A stretch of 64,000 bases of DNA from Phyllobacterium sp. 21LDTY02-6 (GTDB lineage Bacteria; Pseudomonadota; Alphaproteobacteria; Rhizobiales; Rhizobiaceae): the NCBI RefSeq assembly GCF_023554255.2, contig NZ_JAMJWD020000006.1, forward strand, positions 1 through 64,000. Direction: 5' to 3'. Within the stretch, counting starts at the first letter, position 1. Every line of letters starts with the position of its first letter. Shown piece by piece: positions 35,903 to 45,406 of this stretch. Position numbers and translations under genes: made by a program. Below the pieces are notes generated by a model that saw only the letters and a program-made list of their open reading frames with translations, ran no database searches and had not been told where the DNA came from.

Positions 35903-36616
35903 TCAATCGTCCGTGCAAGGCCAGCCAGCCGGCATGGTCAAGCCGTCCGGCAGCTGCGTCGCGGAATCGCCGCAGGCAATGTCCAGCTGCGATTGGGTAA
36001 GGGCTTTGGCGCCGCTCAGGTCCACGCCTTCGATGCGCGTACGATAGGTGAATGCGCGATCAAAGACCGCGCCATTGACGGAAGCCCCGCTGAGATCGGC
36101 GCGTGAGAGATTTGCCAGGGTAAAACGTGCATCCGACAGCTTCGCGTCGGTAAAATCCGCCCGCCCGAGCTCAGCCTTGTCGAAGTTCGCACCGTTGAGG
36201 CTGGCGTCTTTAAAGATGCCGCGTTGCAGCTCGGCGATCGTAAAAGAAGCCTTGTCCGCCTTGACGGTAGAGAAATTCGACCGGTAGGCCTCGATCCTGG
36301 CGAAATTCGCTCCCTCGGCCATGGAACCGGCAAGCGATGCGCGGATCAGCACCGATTTTTCGAAGTTCGCCCCTGTCAGATTGGAACCGGCCAGATCCGT
36401 TCCGCTGAGGTCGGTATGGAAAAGTGCGCCGCCGCTGAGGTCGCTACTGGGGATAATGATGCTCTTCTTGCTGCATTCGCTCCAGTCGATGCCGGCGGCA
36501 GGTTGCCTCGAGCATTCTCCGGCGAGCGCTCCGGATGCCGATGCGGCTGCAATGATCGCGCCCGCCCCAAGGAGCCCCGCTCGCAACAACCGCCCTGATC
36601 CCCTGAATGGCCCCAT
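35903..36616 (-). CDS. Exported pentapeptide-repeat protein
   Basis: This 237-residue protein has an N-terminal signal peptide (ending SGALAGEC, so either signal peptidase I or a lipoprotein-like Cys). About 20 consecutive pentapeptide repeats of the A(D/N)LxG type follow (residues about 60-205), which fold as a right-handed square beta-helix. A short C-terminal tail contains a Cys pair. The start at 36616 follows GGAGG. Function is unknown; periplasmic pentapeptide proteins are usually structural or binding modules. It is downstream of the siderophore operon in the same direction, with an 80-bp gap. Confidence 0.82.
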   Translation of the reverse strand: MGPFRGSGRLLRAGLLGAGAIIAAASASGALAGECSRQPAAGIDWSECSKKSIIIPSSDLSGGALFHTDLSGTDLAGSNLTGANFEKSVLIRASLAGSMAEGANFARIEAYRSNFSTVKADKASFTIAELQRGIFKDASLNGANFDKAELGRADFTDAKLSDARFTLANLSRADLSGASVNGAVFDRAFTYRTRIEGVDLSGAKALTQSQLDIACGDSATQLPDGLTMPAGWPCTDD

Positions 36617-36696
36617 GACTTCCTCCATCTCGTATCTGATAAGCTGGGAAGCCGTTCGGCGTTTATCAATGATCGGTGCGGAAAATTTCGTGCCTG

Positions 36697-37956
36697 TCAG
36701 ACGATCCCCTGGGCTTCGCCGCGCTCACCGGCCGGAGAAGCCTCGCTCTTCTGTCGCATCATGAAATAGATAATCGGTGCGGACAGAAGGGCGACGAGGG
36801 CAGAAACAGAAAAGAACGCGGTATAGCCGAGATGCTGCGCGACCCAGCCGGCACCCACGCCGCCCGCCATGCTCACCAGGCCATCCATACATTGGAAGAT
36901 GGTGAAGTCCACGCCCGCCTGCTTCGGGTCGGACCAACCCATGAACTGGGCATAGAGCGCCACGAAACCCAGTGCCATGATGCCGGATGAACTTGCTATC
37001 GCCACGGTGATGACCAGGGTCTTGGACAGTCCCGGATGAATGCTGAAATAGGCAAAGGCAGCGAGAAGCGCTGTCTGGACCAGTATGGAGAGAACCAGAA
37101 CCGGTCCCGCACCCCATATCCGAACCAGAAAACCACCCAGCAGCGCGCCGCCGAGGCCTATCATCATGCTGCCGAGCCCGTTGAGGATGCCCAGCGTCGC
37201 AAGATCGAAGCCATAATCGATGAGGAACGGACCCATCATCGACATGCCCCATTTTTGTGCGGCGACGAAGACGGCAGCAATGACCAGACCCCTGATGATT
37301 TCGGGCCGGCGCAAGGCCGCCTTCAAAGAGGGCAGGTGTTGACGCGTTTCGACCTGCGAGCGCGTCGCCGGACCGAAAATGAACGGCACCCCGAGCAGGA
37401 TGACGAGCATTGCCATGCCATAGGTCGCATAGGCCCAGCCGAGCTTGGCCACGAGCACCAGAAACAGGCCGGCCCCAATGGCCGAACCGAGATAGGAGCC
37501 GCCGACCTGTGCGGCATTGCCCCAGCCATGATGTTCCTTCGCCAAGGCTTCGACGGCGTAGCCATCGCAGGCGATATCGACCGTAGAGGTGACGAAAGCG
37601 ATGAAAGTCAGCACGATGATGACCGGCAGCAAGGGCGATGGCCCGGTCAGGCCGATCGCTGCCAATCCGGCCGCACAGAGCAGTCCGCCGACCAGCACGA
37701 TCAGCCGCGAGCGGTTGCGGCCGACCGGGGGCAAGCGAAAACGCTCCACCTGCGGGGCCCAAAGGAATTTGAGCGCCCATGGCAGGACGGTGAGATATAG
37801 CAGCCCTATCTGGTCCAGCGGCAAACCCTGCTCTCGCAGCACCGCAGGCAGGCCGAGCATCGTCAGACCGCCGATCACGCTCTGTGCAACATAGAGGCCG
37901 CCCACCGCGATGAAGACCGCCAGGGGCGACGGTGCCGATATCCTCGCGCTGGCCAT
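36697..37956 (-). CDS. MFS transporter of the RhtX/FptX siderophore family
   Basis: This 419-residue inner-membrane protein has twelve predicted helices and resembles AmpG/RhtX/FptX-type carriers. These bring an intact ferric siderophore into the cytoplasm without an ABC transporter. The coupling evidence is strong: its ATG overlaps the stop codon of the TonB-dependent receptor gene by 1-3 bp. The motif DIACDGYAVEAL in helix 4 is typical of this branch. Rhizobial RhtX works with RhtA, which parallels the arrangement here. Confidence 0.85.
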   Translation of the reverse strand: MASARISAPSPLAVFIAVGGLYVAQSVIGGLTMLGLPAVLREQGLPLDQIGLLYLTVLPWALKFLWAPQVERFRLPPVGRNRSRLIVLVGGLLCAAGLAAIGLTGPSPLLPVIIVLTFIAFVTSTVDIACDGYAVEALAKEHHGWGNAAQVGGSYLGSAIGAGLFLVLVAKLGWAYATYGMAMLVILLGVPFIFGPATRSQVETRQHLPSLKAALRRPEIIRGLVIAAVFVAAQKWGMSMMGPFLIDYGFDLATLGILNGLGSMMIGLGGALLGGFLVRIWGAGPVLVLSILVQTALLAAFAYFSIHPGLSKTLVITVAIASSSGIMALGFVALYAQFMGWSDPKQAGVDFTIFQCMDGLVSMAGGVGAGWVAQHLGYTAFFSVSALVALLSAPIIYFMMRQKSEASPAGERGEAQGIV

Positions 37957-40097
37957 CAGAAGCGATACCGCATGCTGGCGATGACCTTGCGGCCTTCATC
38001 ATAATAGCAGAAGCCGCTCGTGCAGACCTGCTTGACCTCATTCAGCAGATTGGTTGCATTGATCTGCAGACGCACGTTCTCGAATGACGGGTTGAGCTTG
38101 CCGAAATCATACCGCAGCGACGCGTCGACGAAGGTGCGCGCCTTGTTGTCGAGAACCGGGGTATTCACATTGTCGCCGAAGCTCGACCCGACATAGCGTA
38201 TGCCAGCGCCGACACCGAGGCCTTCGAGCGGCCCCGACTGCACCTCGTAATCGGCCCAGATAGAGAACATGTGATAGGGCGACGAGTTGAGCGTCTTGCC
38301 GACGGTTTGCGGTGTCAGCTTGGTGATTTCGACATCATTGTAGGAATAGGCCGCGATCAGGCTCAGCCCATTGTCCAGCGATGCGGTCGCCTCGAGTTCG
38401 ACGCCTCTTGAGCGCAGGTCGAGCTGGGTCAAAAGATTATCGCCGGACGATGTCTCGTAAACCGAGGCATTTTCCTGTTCGATGTTGAACACGGATGCGG
38501 TGAGCAGCACATTCGTATCCGGCACCGCATATTTCACGCCGACCTCGACCTGTTCTCCGAGTGTCGGGCGTGCCTGCTGGGCCACGCCGCCGACATTCTG
38601 GATCACTCCGGGATTGGCGACGAAGGAGGTTCCATAGCTGACATAGGGCATGATGCCATAGGAGGTCACATAGCCGAGTGAGAAGCGCGCCGTGGTTTCG
38701 CTGTCGTCGCGTTCATATTCGGTGTCGCCACCCGGCGAAAAGGCGCTATCCACCCAATCATGGCGGACCCCGGCCGACAACCTCCAGGCGCCATATTCGA
38801 TCCGATCCTGGGCATAGATGCCGATACTGCGCTGCCGCTGTGCCTCGTAATAATCGATCTCGGGCACATAGGTGAAATCATCGGTAAATGGATCGGCGCC
38901 CGTACCTTGCTCCGCGGTATATTTCATGTAGCTGTAATCGACGCCGGTAATGAGCTCATGCTGCGCCGCGCCGGTCTCGAATTCCGTCTTCAGATATGTA
39001 TCGGTGGCGAGGCCCCTATTATCTTCATAGCTTAGCCCAGGAAACTGCTCGAACACCCATTCCTGCCGCATCGAAACGTCCGAATAGCGCAGCTTGTGGT
39101 GCAGTGTCACGGAATCGCTGAGCCGTTGGTCCAGCTCATAGCCGATACGCCACTGCTTCTGCGTGAAATCATTAAACCGCGCATCGCCGCCATAGACCGG
39201 TGTCGCTCCGGTGGAGGTGCCGTCCGGACCGTAATTATTTATGTATCCCCAGGTCCCGCCGGTCGTACTGTCCATATACTCGCCGAGCACGGTAAATTTC
39301 GTGTCGTCGCTCGGCTGCCAGGTGATGGCGGGAGCGATGTACAGACGGTCGTCCTTGATGGCATCGATCTCGTTACGCCCATCGCGCGCCACACCCGTCA
39401 GCCGGTAGAGCAGCGTGTTCTCGGCATCGAGCGGGCCGGAGAAATCGAACGCGCCCTGCACCCTTCCGTAGGAGCCGTATTGCAGTTCCACTTCGCGCAG
39501 CCTCTCCTCGGTCGGCCGCTTCGAAATGATGTCGACGATGCCGCCCGAACTGCTGGCACCGTAGATCGAGGCCGAGGGTCCACGCAGCAGCGTTATCGCC
39601 TCGACGCCATAGGGCTCGAGACGAAACAGACCGTTCGGGCTGCTGATCTGGCGCAGTCCGTCGCGGAATATCCCGGTATAGGTCAGGTCGATGCCGCGGA
39701 CCTTGAACGCGTCGAACCGGGGCTCGGCACCATATTGGCCGCCCCTGGAGCCGGCGCTGTAGTTCAGCGCTTCGACGAGGTTTTGCGGCTTGATATCCTG
39801 CAACTGCTTTTGTGAAATCGTCGACATGGATTGCGCGGTTTCCGCGACGGGCGCGTCAGACTTCGTCGCCGTGCGATTGGATTTGGCGACATAGCCTTCG
39901 GTTCCGACAATGCCCTTGGCGCCCTCTTTGGCGCCCTCCAGGACGATCGTATCCAGGACGATGGAATTGCTGCCCGCCTGTGCGTTCGGCTTGCTCTGCG
40001 CCTGTACGTTTTCGCTTCCCAGCACCAGCAGCAGCCCCGCAATCCCCGTCGATGCGTACCAGCCAGCACGGCGCAAATGCCATTTTGTCATGCTCAT
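37956..40097 (-). CDS. TonB-dependent siderophore receptor
   Basis: This 713-residue outer-membrane receptor should import a ferric siderophore using TonB energy. It has a signal peptide (residues 1-29) and a plug domain (VAETAQSMSTISQKQL, LRGPSASIYGASSSGGIVDIISKRP, about 75-220). A 22-strand barrel ends in RKVIASMRYRF, with the terminal Phe sorting signal. The start at 40097 (MSMTKWHL) is preferred to the longer frame; an ATG two codons later is an alternative. The receptor belongs to the FhuA/FptA-type siderophore group; the ligand is unknown. Two palindromes upstream are candidate iron-responsive or activator sites. There are no biosynthesis genes nearby, so it may capture a foreign siderophore. 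Confidence 0.9.
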   Translation of the reverse strand: MSMTKWHLRRAGWYASTGIAGLLLVLGSENVQAQSKPNAQAGSNSIVLDTIVLEGAKEGAKGIVGTEGYVAKSNRTATKSDAPVAETAQSMSTISQKQLQDIKPQNLVEALNYSAGSRGGQYGAEPRFDAFKVRGIDLTYTGIFRDGLRQISSPNGLFRLEPYGVEAITLLRGPSASIYGASSSGGIVDIISKRPTEERLREVELQYGSYGRVQGAFDFSGPLDAENTLLYRLTGVARDGRNEIDAIKDDRLYIAPAITWQPSDDTKFTVLGEYMDSTTGGTWGYINNYGPDGTSTGATPVYGGDARFNDFTQKQWRIGYELDQRLSDSVTLHHKLRYSDVSMRQEWVFEQFPGLSYEDNRGLATDTYLKTEFETGAAQHELITGVDYSYMKYTAEQGTGADPFTDDFTYVPEIDYYEAQRQRSIGIYAQDRIEYGAWRLSAGVRHDWVDSAFSPGGDTEYERDDSETTARFSLGYVTSYGIMPYVSYGTSFVANPGVIQNVGGVAQQARPTLGEQVEVGVKYAVPDTNVLLTASVFNIEQENASVYETSSGDNLLTQLDLRSRGVELEATASLDNGLSLIAAYSYNDVEITKLTPQTVGKTLNSSPYHMFSIWADYEVQSGPLEGLGVGAGIRYVGSSFGDNVNTPVLDNKARTFVDASLRYDFGKLNPSFENVRLQINATNLLNEVKQVCTSGFCYYDEGRKVIASMRYRF

Positions 40098-40142
40098 TTC
40101 GCTTCTCGTCGTTTTGGCGCGATGCGCCCCCCGATCCAAATG

Positions 40143-40154
40143 TTGATGAATCAA
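40143..40154. promoter_or_regulatory. Palindrome upstream of the siderophore receptor gene (site 1)
   Basis: TTGAT-GA-ATCAA is a perfect 5-bp inverted repeat, 46 bp upstream of the receptor start. It partly resembles iron-responsive (TGA...TCA) operators of Rhizobiales, but a full RirA or Irr box is not evident. Confidence 0.4.
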
Positions 40155-40184
40155 CTCATGTTTGTTAGGGGAATGCTGCAACAG

Positions 40185-40213
40185 ATGCAACTCTGTGCGT
40201 GCATAAGTTGCAT
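40185..40213. promoter_or_regulatory. Spaced inverted repeat upstream of the siderophore receptor gene (site 2)
   Basis: ATGCAACT (40185-40192) and AGTTGCAT (40206-40213) are perfect 8-bp arms 13 bp apart, with an additional TGCAAC at 40177-40182. The wide spacing and repeated half-site suggest an AraC-type or tandem-dimer binding region. Confidence 0.4.
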
Positions 40214-40291
40214 ATCGTCCTCAGGACAGATCAGCTGAGCGCTGAATCATCCGGGTGTTCGAGGATTTAGCCTTGGCGGGACAGTGAAATT

Positions 40292-41134
40292 CTAGAGCAT
40301 TTCCAGCGGGGTTTTTCGGCGTGGCGGCGGAAAGGCCGCATCGAGCAATTCAAGATGCTGGGCGGAAAGCGCTATTTCGGCCGCCAACCGGTTTTCCCGA
40401 ACATGTTTCGGATTGCCGGATTTAGGAATGGCGATGACGCCGCCCCGCGCTATCACCCACGCCAGCGCGACCGTTGCCGCGGTGACTTCAAGTTCAGCGG
40501 CGATGTCGATCAATGTCTTCTGGTCGAGGAGGCGGCCTTGCTCTATGGGAGAATAGGCCATGATCGGAATAGACCTCGCCTGGCACCAGGGGACAAGCTC
40601 ATGTTCGGGCCCCCGGCGCCGGAGATTATAGAGTATCTGGTTGGCGGCGACCTGTTGCCCCGCAGCCTGCCCGGTCAATTCCTCCATGTCCTCCATGTCG
40701 AAATTGCTGACGCCCCACTCGCCTATCTTGCCGGCGGCACGCAATTCCTCGAACGCTTCGACAGTTTCATCCAGCCTGTAGCCGCCGCGCCAGTGCAAGA
40801 GGTAGAGGTCGATCCGGTCGGTGCCAAGCCGTGCCAGGCTCTGTTCGCAGGCCCGAATGGTTCCATGTCTTGAAGCATTCGACGGCAGAACCTTGCTGAC
40901 GAGGAAAACATTGTCCCGCCTGCCGCGGACAGCCTCGCCGACGACCTCTTCGGCCCGCCCGCTCGCATACATTTCGGCGGTGTCGATGAGGGTCATGCCG
41001 AGGTCGATACCGAGCCTCAGCGCTTCGACTTCCGCGCTGCGCGCTTGCCGGGACTCGCCCATATACCATGTGCCCTGGCCAAGGACCGGCAGGGCTGTTC
41101 CTGAGGGCAATGAGGTTGTGGGCATGGCTTTCAT
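40292..41134 (-). CDS. Aldo/keto reductase
   Basis: This 280-residue NADPH-dependent (beta/alpha)8 barrel reduces carbonyls. The tetrad is visible: Asp in IDTAEMY, Tyr in the same motif, Lys in FLVSKVLP and His in YLLHWRG. The C-terminal [16 protein letters not shown] motif is the NADP phosphate-binding region. Its ATG overlaps the stop codon of the EAL gene by 4 bp, so translation is coupled to a signalling protein. The physiological substrate is unknown. Confidence 0.9.
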   Translation of the reverse strand: MKAMPTTSLPSGTALPVLGQGTWYMGESRQARSAEVEALRLGIDLGMTLIDTAEMYASGRAEEVVGEAVRGRRDNVFLVSKVLPSNASRHGTIRACEQSLARLGTDRIDLYLLHWRGGYRLDETVEAFEELRAAGKIGEWGVSNFDMEDMEELTGQAAGQQVAANQILYNLRRRGPEHELVPWCQARSIPIMAYSPIEQGRLLDQKTLIDIAAELEVTAATVALAWVIARGGVIAIPKSGNPKHVRENRLAAEIALSAQHLELLDAAFPPPRRKTPLEML

Positions 41135-42702
41135 GGCGTTTCCTGCCTCCCTGGCGATCTTTGGTCGAGCATTGCGATCAGTTCAGCGGCTGTGACAGGG
41201 TGCCCGAACAGCCACCCCTGCCCCTGAACGGTTGGAACCATGGGTGCAAAATATTGCCGTTGCGCGGCCGTTTCCACCCCCTCGACGATGATCGAGAGTC
41301 CATGGACCTTGGCCATGTCGACGATCTGGGGGACGATCGAGCGGGTAACGGAACTCGTCCCTATGGTTTGGGTGAAGGATTTGTCGATCTTTATGCCATC
41401 GACATTCAACATTCCAAGATAACCGAGGCTCGAATACCCGGTTCCAAAATCGTCGAGCAAAATCTTGTGTCCGCGCGATTTCAATTGCTCGATCGCCCCC
41501 CGTGCAGCGCTGGAATCCGCCGTCGAACGTTCGGTTATTTCAAGCGCGATCTGGCGCGGATCAACCCCTGCCTTCCGCAGGCGGTCGGTCAAAAGGACGT
41601 TGAAATCACGGTTGAAGAGATCGTCGGCCGCGATGTTGATGCTGATGCGAAAATCCGGATGGGCGCCAATATGCCGGCCGAGGCTAGCAAGCACCTGGTC
41701 GACCACGGCAAGTGTCAGCTGGTTGATCAGGCCGGCCTTCTCCGCCACCGGCACGAATACTTCCGGCGATATGTCTTCGCCATTCTCCCGCCAGCGCACC
41801 AGCGCTTCCGCGCCGGTCATCCGTCCCGTGGCTATTTCGACGATCGGCTGGTATTCGACGGTCAGGCTGTTGCGTGCGATGGCGCGGGACAAGCGTGATC
41901 TCATGCCGGATCGCGTCTTGCGGTAAAGAAAATATATCAGGCCGAGTGCGCCGCCGAGCAGACCGCAAAGGATGATGATGACGATCGTTACCGGTCGGGC
42001 GGCGGCCTGGAGTTTAGCCACATCCGCTTCGACGGCTACGCAGGCCTGCTCGCGGCACATGTTCCTGTAGAGGATGTCGCCCTTGCGCCCTGGTCCGGCA
42101 ATCGGCAGGTCGATCGTCGCCGGTAGATCATGACCGCCAAAGAGTTTTATCGCTTTCTTGTCGCCGGCGGTATGATAGAGCACCGCCGCCCGGAAAGCAG
42201 GATCGTCGAATCCGTCAAAGGCTGCAGGGTCGAGAACGACATTGCCGCTTCCCGATTCGATGACCGGCGCGGTGGACATCGATATTGCAAGGTCCATGCG
42301 GGGGTAGACACGCTTGCCATCGGCGGTACGAAGATCGGTAGGCGGCAGCGACTTCAGCGATTTGGCCTTGCCGAAAACTGCCGAACAGTGAAATGCGCCG
42401 TCCCGGACCCGGCCTATGTCCTTCAGGTATTTCGTCTCGAACAGGATGTTGCGGAGATATCTGATTTCCTCATCCGAACAGAACTCGAACGGCGAGTTGT
42501 TCACCGCGGCCAGCAGCACGTCCGCCTCGCGGAACACCGTCACGGCTCGATCGAGCACCTGTGTCGTGTATGTGGCCATCTCGCCACGGTCGCGCGACAC
42601 GGCGACCAGATGGCTGATCCAGGTGCCGATGGCGCCGCCCGCGACGATCAGGAGCACGACCAGGAGCGTATTCAGCCAGAAGCGGGCTCGATATCGCGAC
42701 AT
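41131..42702 (-). CDS. CSS-motif EAL-domain c-di-GMP phosphodiesterase
   Basis: This 523-residue protein has two transmembrane helices (about 9-31 and 238-262) around a periplasmic domain. That domain contains a Cys-Ser-type motif (FCSDEE near residue 73) and further cysteines ([16 protein letters not shown]), as in redox-regulated CSS-EAL proteins. The cytoplasmic EAL domain (about 280-515) is intact: [44 protein letters not shown] and the QGWLFG end. It is therefore probably an active phosphodiesterase, in contrast to the degenerate protein at 8767-11235. Confidence 0.9.
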   Translation of the reverse strand: MSRYRARFWLNTLLVVLLIVAGGAIGTWISHLVAVSRDRGEMATYTTQVLDRAVTVFREADVLLAAVNNSPFEFCSDEEIRYLRNILFETKYLKDIGRVRDGAFHCSAVFGKAKSLKSLPPTDLRTADGKRVYPRMDLAISMSTAPVIESGSGNVVLDPAAFDGFDDPAFRAAVLYHTAGDKKAIKLFGGHDLPATIDLPIAGPGRKGDILYRNMCREQACVAVEADVAKLQAAARPVTIVIIILCGLLGGALGLIYFLYRKTRSGMRSRLSRAIARNSLTVEYQPIVEIATGRMTGAEALVRWRENGEDISPEVFVPVAEKAGLINQLTLAVVDQVLASLGRHIGAHPDFRISINIAADDLFNRDFNVLLTDRLRKAGVDPRQIALEITERSTADSSAARGAIEQLKSRGHKILLDDFGTGYSSLGYLGMLNVDGIKIDKSFTQTIGTSSVTRSIVPQIVDMAKVHGLSIIVEGVETAAQRQYFAPMVPTVQGQGWLFGHPVTAAELIAMLDQRSPGRQETP

Positions 42703-42820
42703 ACTTGTTTCCGTCGAGTGATGGCGCGATGGGCATCGCTCCCGCGGCGTCTCGCTATCATATCACGCGCCGACGGCGAGATACTAACGTGACAATGGTA
42801 AAATATTTCCAGCGCTTCGT

Positions 42821-43402
42821 TCAGCCGCCCCTGACGGGCTCGCCAAGCGTGTGCATCAACCTGTTAGCCCAGCCGAAGATCGCGACGGCGTGAATAAGGT
42901 CGAGTATTTCGAGGTCGGAGAGGCCGACTTCGCGCAGATGATAGAATTGATAGACGCCGACCTTGTCGGGATTGGCCGTCAACTCGACGCCAAAATCGAA
43001 TATTGCCTGATATTTCTCCGGCAGATCGGCCTTGACGCCGCGCGCATAGATCTCCTCGATGATCTCCGGCAGCTTGTCATTGGCGATGAAGCGGTTCGCA
43101 TGGACGGAAGCGCAGTAGACGCAGCGATTGACGATCGAGGCGGCAAGCGCGCCAAGCTCGCGTCCGCCACGCGACAGGCCGCCTTCGCTGTACATGATGT
43201 CGTTGAACAGCGGCGTACGCTCGGCCAGCGCCTCGGCCTCCTGTGCCAGGACGAGGACATAGGCCGAGATTTTACGGTTCGAGGGTGTCACCTTCAGCGC
43301 TTCGAGCTGTTGAGGCGTGGCGCTGTCCAGATCCACCGGCGTGACGTAAGGGTCCCATCCGAGCGTATCCAGGGTGAATTCGTGCACGACTTCCTTGGCC
43401 AT
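42821..43402 (-). CDS. Alkylhydroperoxidase/CMD-fold protein with CxxC motif (Avi_7169-like)
   Basis: This 193-residue carboxymuconolactone-decarboxylase-superfamily protein carries the AhpD-type redox motif CVYCASVHANRF. It may reduce peroxides or act on a metabolic intermediate. It begins 1 bp after the preceding CMD gene ends and closes a seven-gene operon with an ABC importer and FAD enzyme. Pairs of such CMD proteins next to flavin monooxygenases and ABC transporters are a known but uncharacterised pattern; equivalence is inference. Confidence 0.82.
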   Translation of the reverse strand: MAKEVVHEFTLDTLGWDPYVTPVDLDSATPQQLEALKVTPSNRKISAYVLVLAQEAEALAERTPLFNDIMYSEGGLSRGGRELGALAASIVNRCVYCASVHANRFIANDKLPEIIEEIYARGVKADLPEKYQAIFDFGVELTANPDKVGVYQFYHLREVGLSDLEILDLIHAVAIFGWANRLMHTLGEPVRGG

Positions 43403-43403
43403 A

Positions 43404-43898
43404 TCAATTGTCCCTCAACATGCGCAGACCCGCGGTCACGAGTATCTGGTAGTTCACGAGTGCTATGAGATTGGCCAGTGTCACGATGTCACGATCGTCA
43501 AGCCCGGCAGCATAGAGCCGCTCGATATCGGCGCGAGTGGCGTCTTTCGGCCGGAGCGTGACGAGATCGACGTGGCGGATGATCGCTTCCAGCCTCGCCG
43601 TCAGTCCCTCAGGACGAAGTTTCGGATCACTTATGGCGCTTTCCACTCCGTCGGGCGCTTCCTGGCCCAGAAGCTGGTCATAATGTTCCGCGAGCTCGCG
43701 TGAATTCCACAGGCGGGCCATGCGCGCCGCCAGGGCCGCCCGCATCGCATAGGACAGGTTGCGGGGATCGGATGGCTTCAGCGCCGCCTGATAGCTCGTC
43801 TGCGTCCGATGCTTCAATTCCGCACGCTGCACGCGCAGCCGAAACAGATCGGAGCCCTGCGACAGCCCGAGGACTTCATCGATAACGTCATTTGCCAT
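43404..43898 (-). CDS. CMD-domain protein without catalytic cysteines (Avi_7170-like)
   Basis: This 164-residue all-helical protein belongs to the carboxymuconolactone-decarboxylase superfamily by its C-terminal segment (DRDIVTLANLIALVNYQILVTAGLRML). The CxxC motif of AhpD is absent. It probably partners the downstream CxxC-containing CMD protein. The start at 43898 (MANDVIDEV) follows GGGAGG and overlaps the FAD enzyme gene by 11 bp, which argues for translational coupling. The much longer upstream frame lacks coding character. Confidence 0.75.
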   Translation of the reverse strand: MANDVIDEVLGLSQGSDLFRLRVQRAELKHRTQTSYQAALKPSDPRNLSYAMRAALAARMARLWNSRELAEHYDQLLGQEAPDGVESAISDPKLRPEGLTARLEAIIRHVDLVTLRPKDATRADIERLYAAGLDDRDIVTLANLIALVNYQILVTAGLRMLRDN

Positions 43899-45384
43899 TC
43901 CGGCCTCCCGCATATGTGCGTCTTGCTTCATCCGGCCCGTCCGATGGCGCGTCCGCATCGGTCCACTCGGAGCCATCCAGTTCAGGCTTCTCATAGGCGA
44001 GGAGATTGCGCCAATGAACATCTATGTCTTCGATGAACAACCCCGCGGCGATACCCTGGGCGAGCCATTGCCCACCTTCGCTGATCGCCGGTATGTCGCC
44101 GCTGACCTTGCCGATGCTCAGCGTCGCACCATAGTTGAAGCAGTGGATATCCTTGAGCCAGGGTGCGCGGCCCGGAGCTTTTGCCGTGAAGGAGAAATCG
44201 CGATTGAGCCATGGAAAGCGTGCCAGGTCCGCATTCGCCTCGTCCGCCGGCGGCGTGTAATGATCCGCCCAGGTCGATATTTCCTGTGCATAGGGTTCGA
44301 GCTCACGCCGGCTGAACGTATCGACGGTGAAGCCCGTGCCTAAAATGATGTGATCTGTCCGGAATTCGCGTCCATTGACGGTGCGAACCAGCAGCTCGTC
44401 GCCCTCGATCGCCACAGTCTCGATAGCGCAATCGAAATGGAAGAACGCGTTGTCATGCCTGCTGACCCGCAAGGTGGAGTTGTGCGGCGCCGGCGTCTGC
44501 TGCTTGAACGAGTAGTCCATGATCCGCCAGCGCCATTCCGGGCTGATTTCGGCAAAACCAGCCGTAACGCCATAGGAGCCGATGCCCATCAATTTGTTGA
44601 TCGTCGGCATTGATTTGCGTCGCGCCAGAAGCCGGACTTCCTTCGCGCCATGCTCCAGCGCCTCGGCTGCATTGTCGACTGCCGAAGCGCCGACGCCGAC
44701 GACGATGACCCGCTTGCCGGCGAGCGATGCGAAGTCGATCATGTCAGAGGAATGCGACCACGCATGCCGTGGAAGCGAAGACATGAAGGCCGGGATCGTG
44801 GGCCGGCCGAGCCCTTCGCGGCCCATGGCCAGCACGACCTTGCGCGTCATGATTGCCGGCTTCGCACCACCCGCAACCTCGAGCTCGAACAAGCCGTCTT
44901 CCTGCGGCCTGATCCGTGTTACATCGACGTCGTTCTCCACCGGCAGGTTAAGGACGTCGCGGTACCAGCGCAGATAGTCCATCCACATCGGCCGGGGTAT
45001 CCGGAACAGCGCATCCCATTCCGCTCGGCCGAACTGGGCGGTGAACCAGGCGCGGAAGGTCAGGGAAGCCATGCCATAGGCCGGGCCGACGAGTTGCTTT
45101 GGCGAGCGCAGGGTTTCCATGCGCCCATAGGTCATCCATGGCCCCTCGCGTCCGGCGGGGTTCCTGTCCAGGATGCGGACATTCGAAATGCCGGCATTAT
45201 AGAGAGCGAATGCTGCAACGAGCCCGCACATCCCCGCCCCGATGATCGTGACGTCGGCAGCCCTGTTTCCGGCAGCGTCGGATTTCACCGGCACCCAGTT
45301 TGCCGGCGGATAGTTGAGATATTCAAGGTCCTCGCGCACGCGTGCGTTGAGCGCATCCAGACCTGTTGCATCCTGTTTCAGCAT
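43888..45384 (-). CDS. FAD/NAD(P)-dependent monooxygenase-like oxidoreductase
   Basis: This 498-residue flavoprotein has an FAD Rossmann motif (VTIIGAGMCGLVAA, near residue 45). A second NAD(P) Rossmann motif (VIVVGVGASAVDNAAEAL, near residue 220) and the late ILGTGF motif follow, an arrangement typical of flavin-containing or Baeyer-Villiger-type monooxygenases. The exact FMO fingerprint is not complete, so dehydrogenase or reductase activity is possible. The gene lies 23 bp after the ABC ATPase gene. It is followed by the CMD pair, suggesting oxidation of an imported substrate. Confidence 0.82.
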   Translation of the reverse strand: MLKQDATGLDALNARVREDLEYLNYPPANWVPVKSDAAGNRAADVTIIGAGMCGLVAAFALYNAGISNVRILDRNPAGREGPWMTYGRMETLRSPKQLVGPAYGMASLTFRAWFTAQFGRAEWDALFRIPRPMWMDYLRWYRDVLNLPVENDVDVTRIRPQEDGLFELEVAGGAKPAIMTRKVVLAMGREGLGRPTIPAFMSSLPRHAWSHSSDMIDFASLAGKRVIVVGVGASAVDNAAEALEHGAKEVRLLARRKSMPTINKLMGIGSYGVTAGFAEISPEWRWRIMDYSFKQQTPAPHNSTLRVSRHDNAFFHFDCAIETVAIEGDELLVRTVNGREFRTDHIILGTGFTVDTFSRRELEPYAQEISTWADHYTPPADEANADLARFPWLNRDFSFTAKAPGRAPWLKDIHCFNYGATLSIGKVSGDIPAISEGGQWLAQGIAAGLFIEDIDVHWRNLLAYEKPELDGSEWTDADAPSDGPDEARRTYAGGRNGK

Positions 45385-45406
45385 TGTAGCATCGTCCCTT
45401 CGCAGA

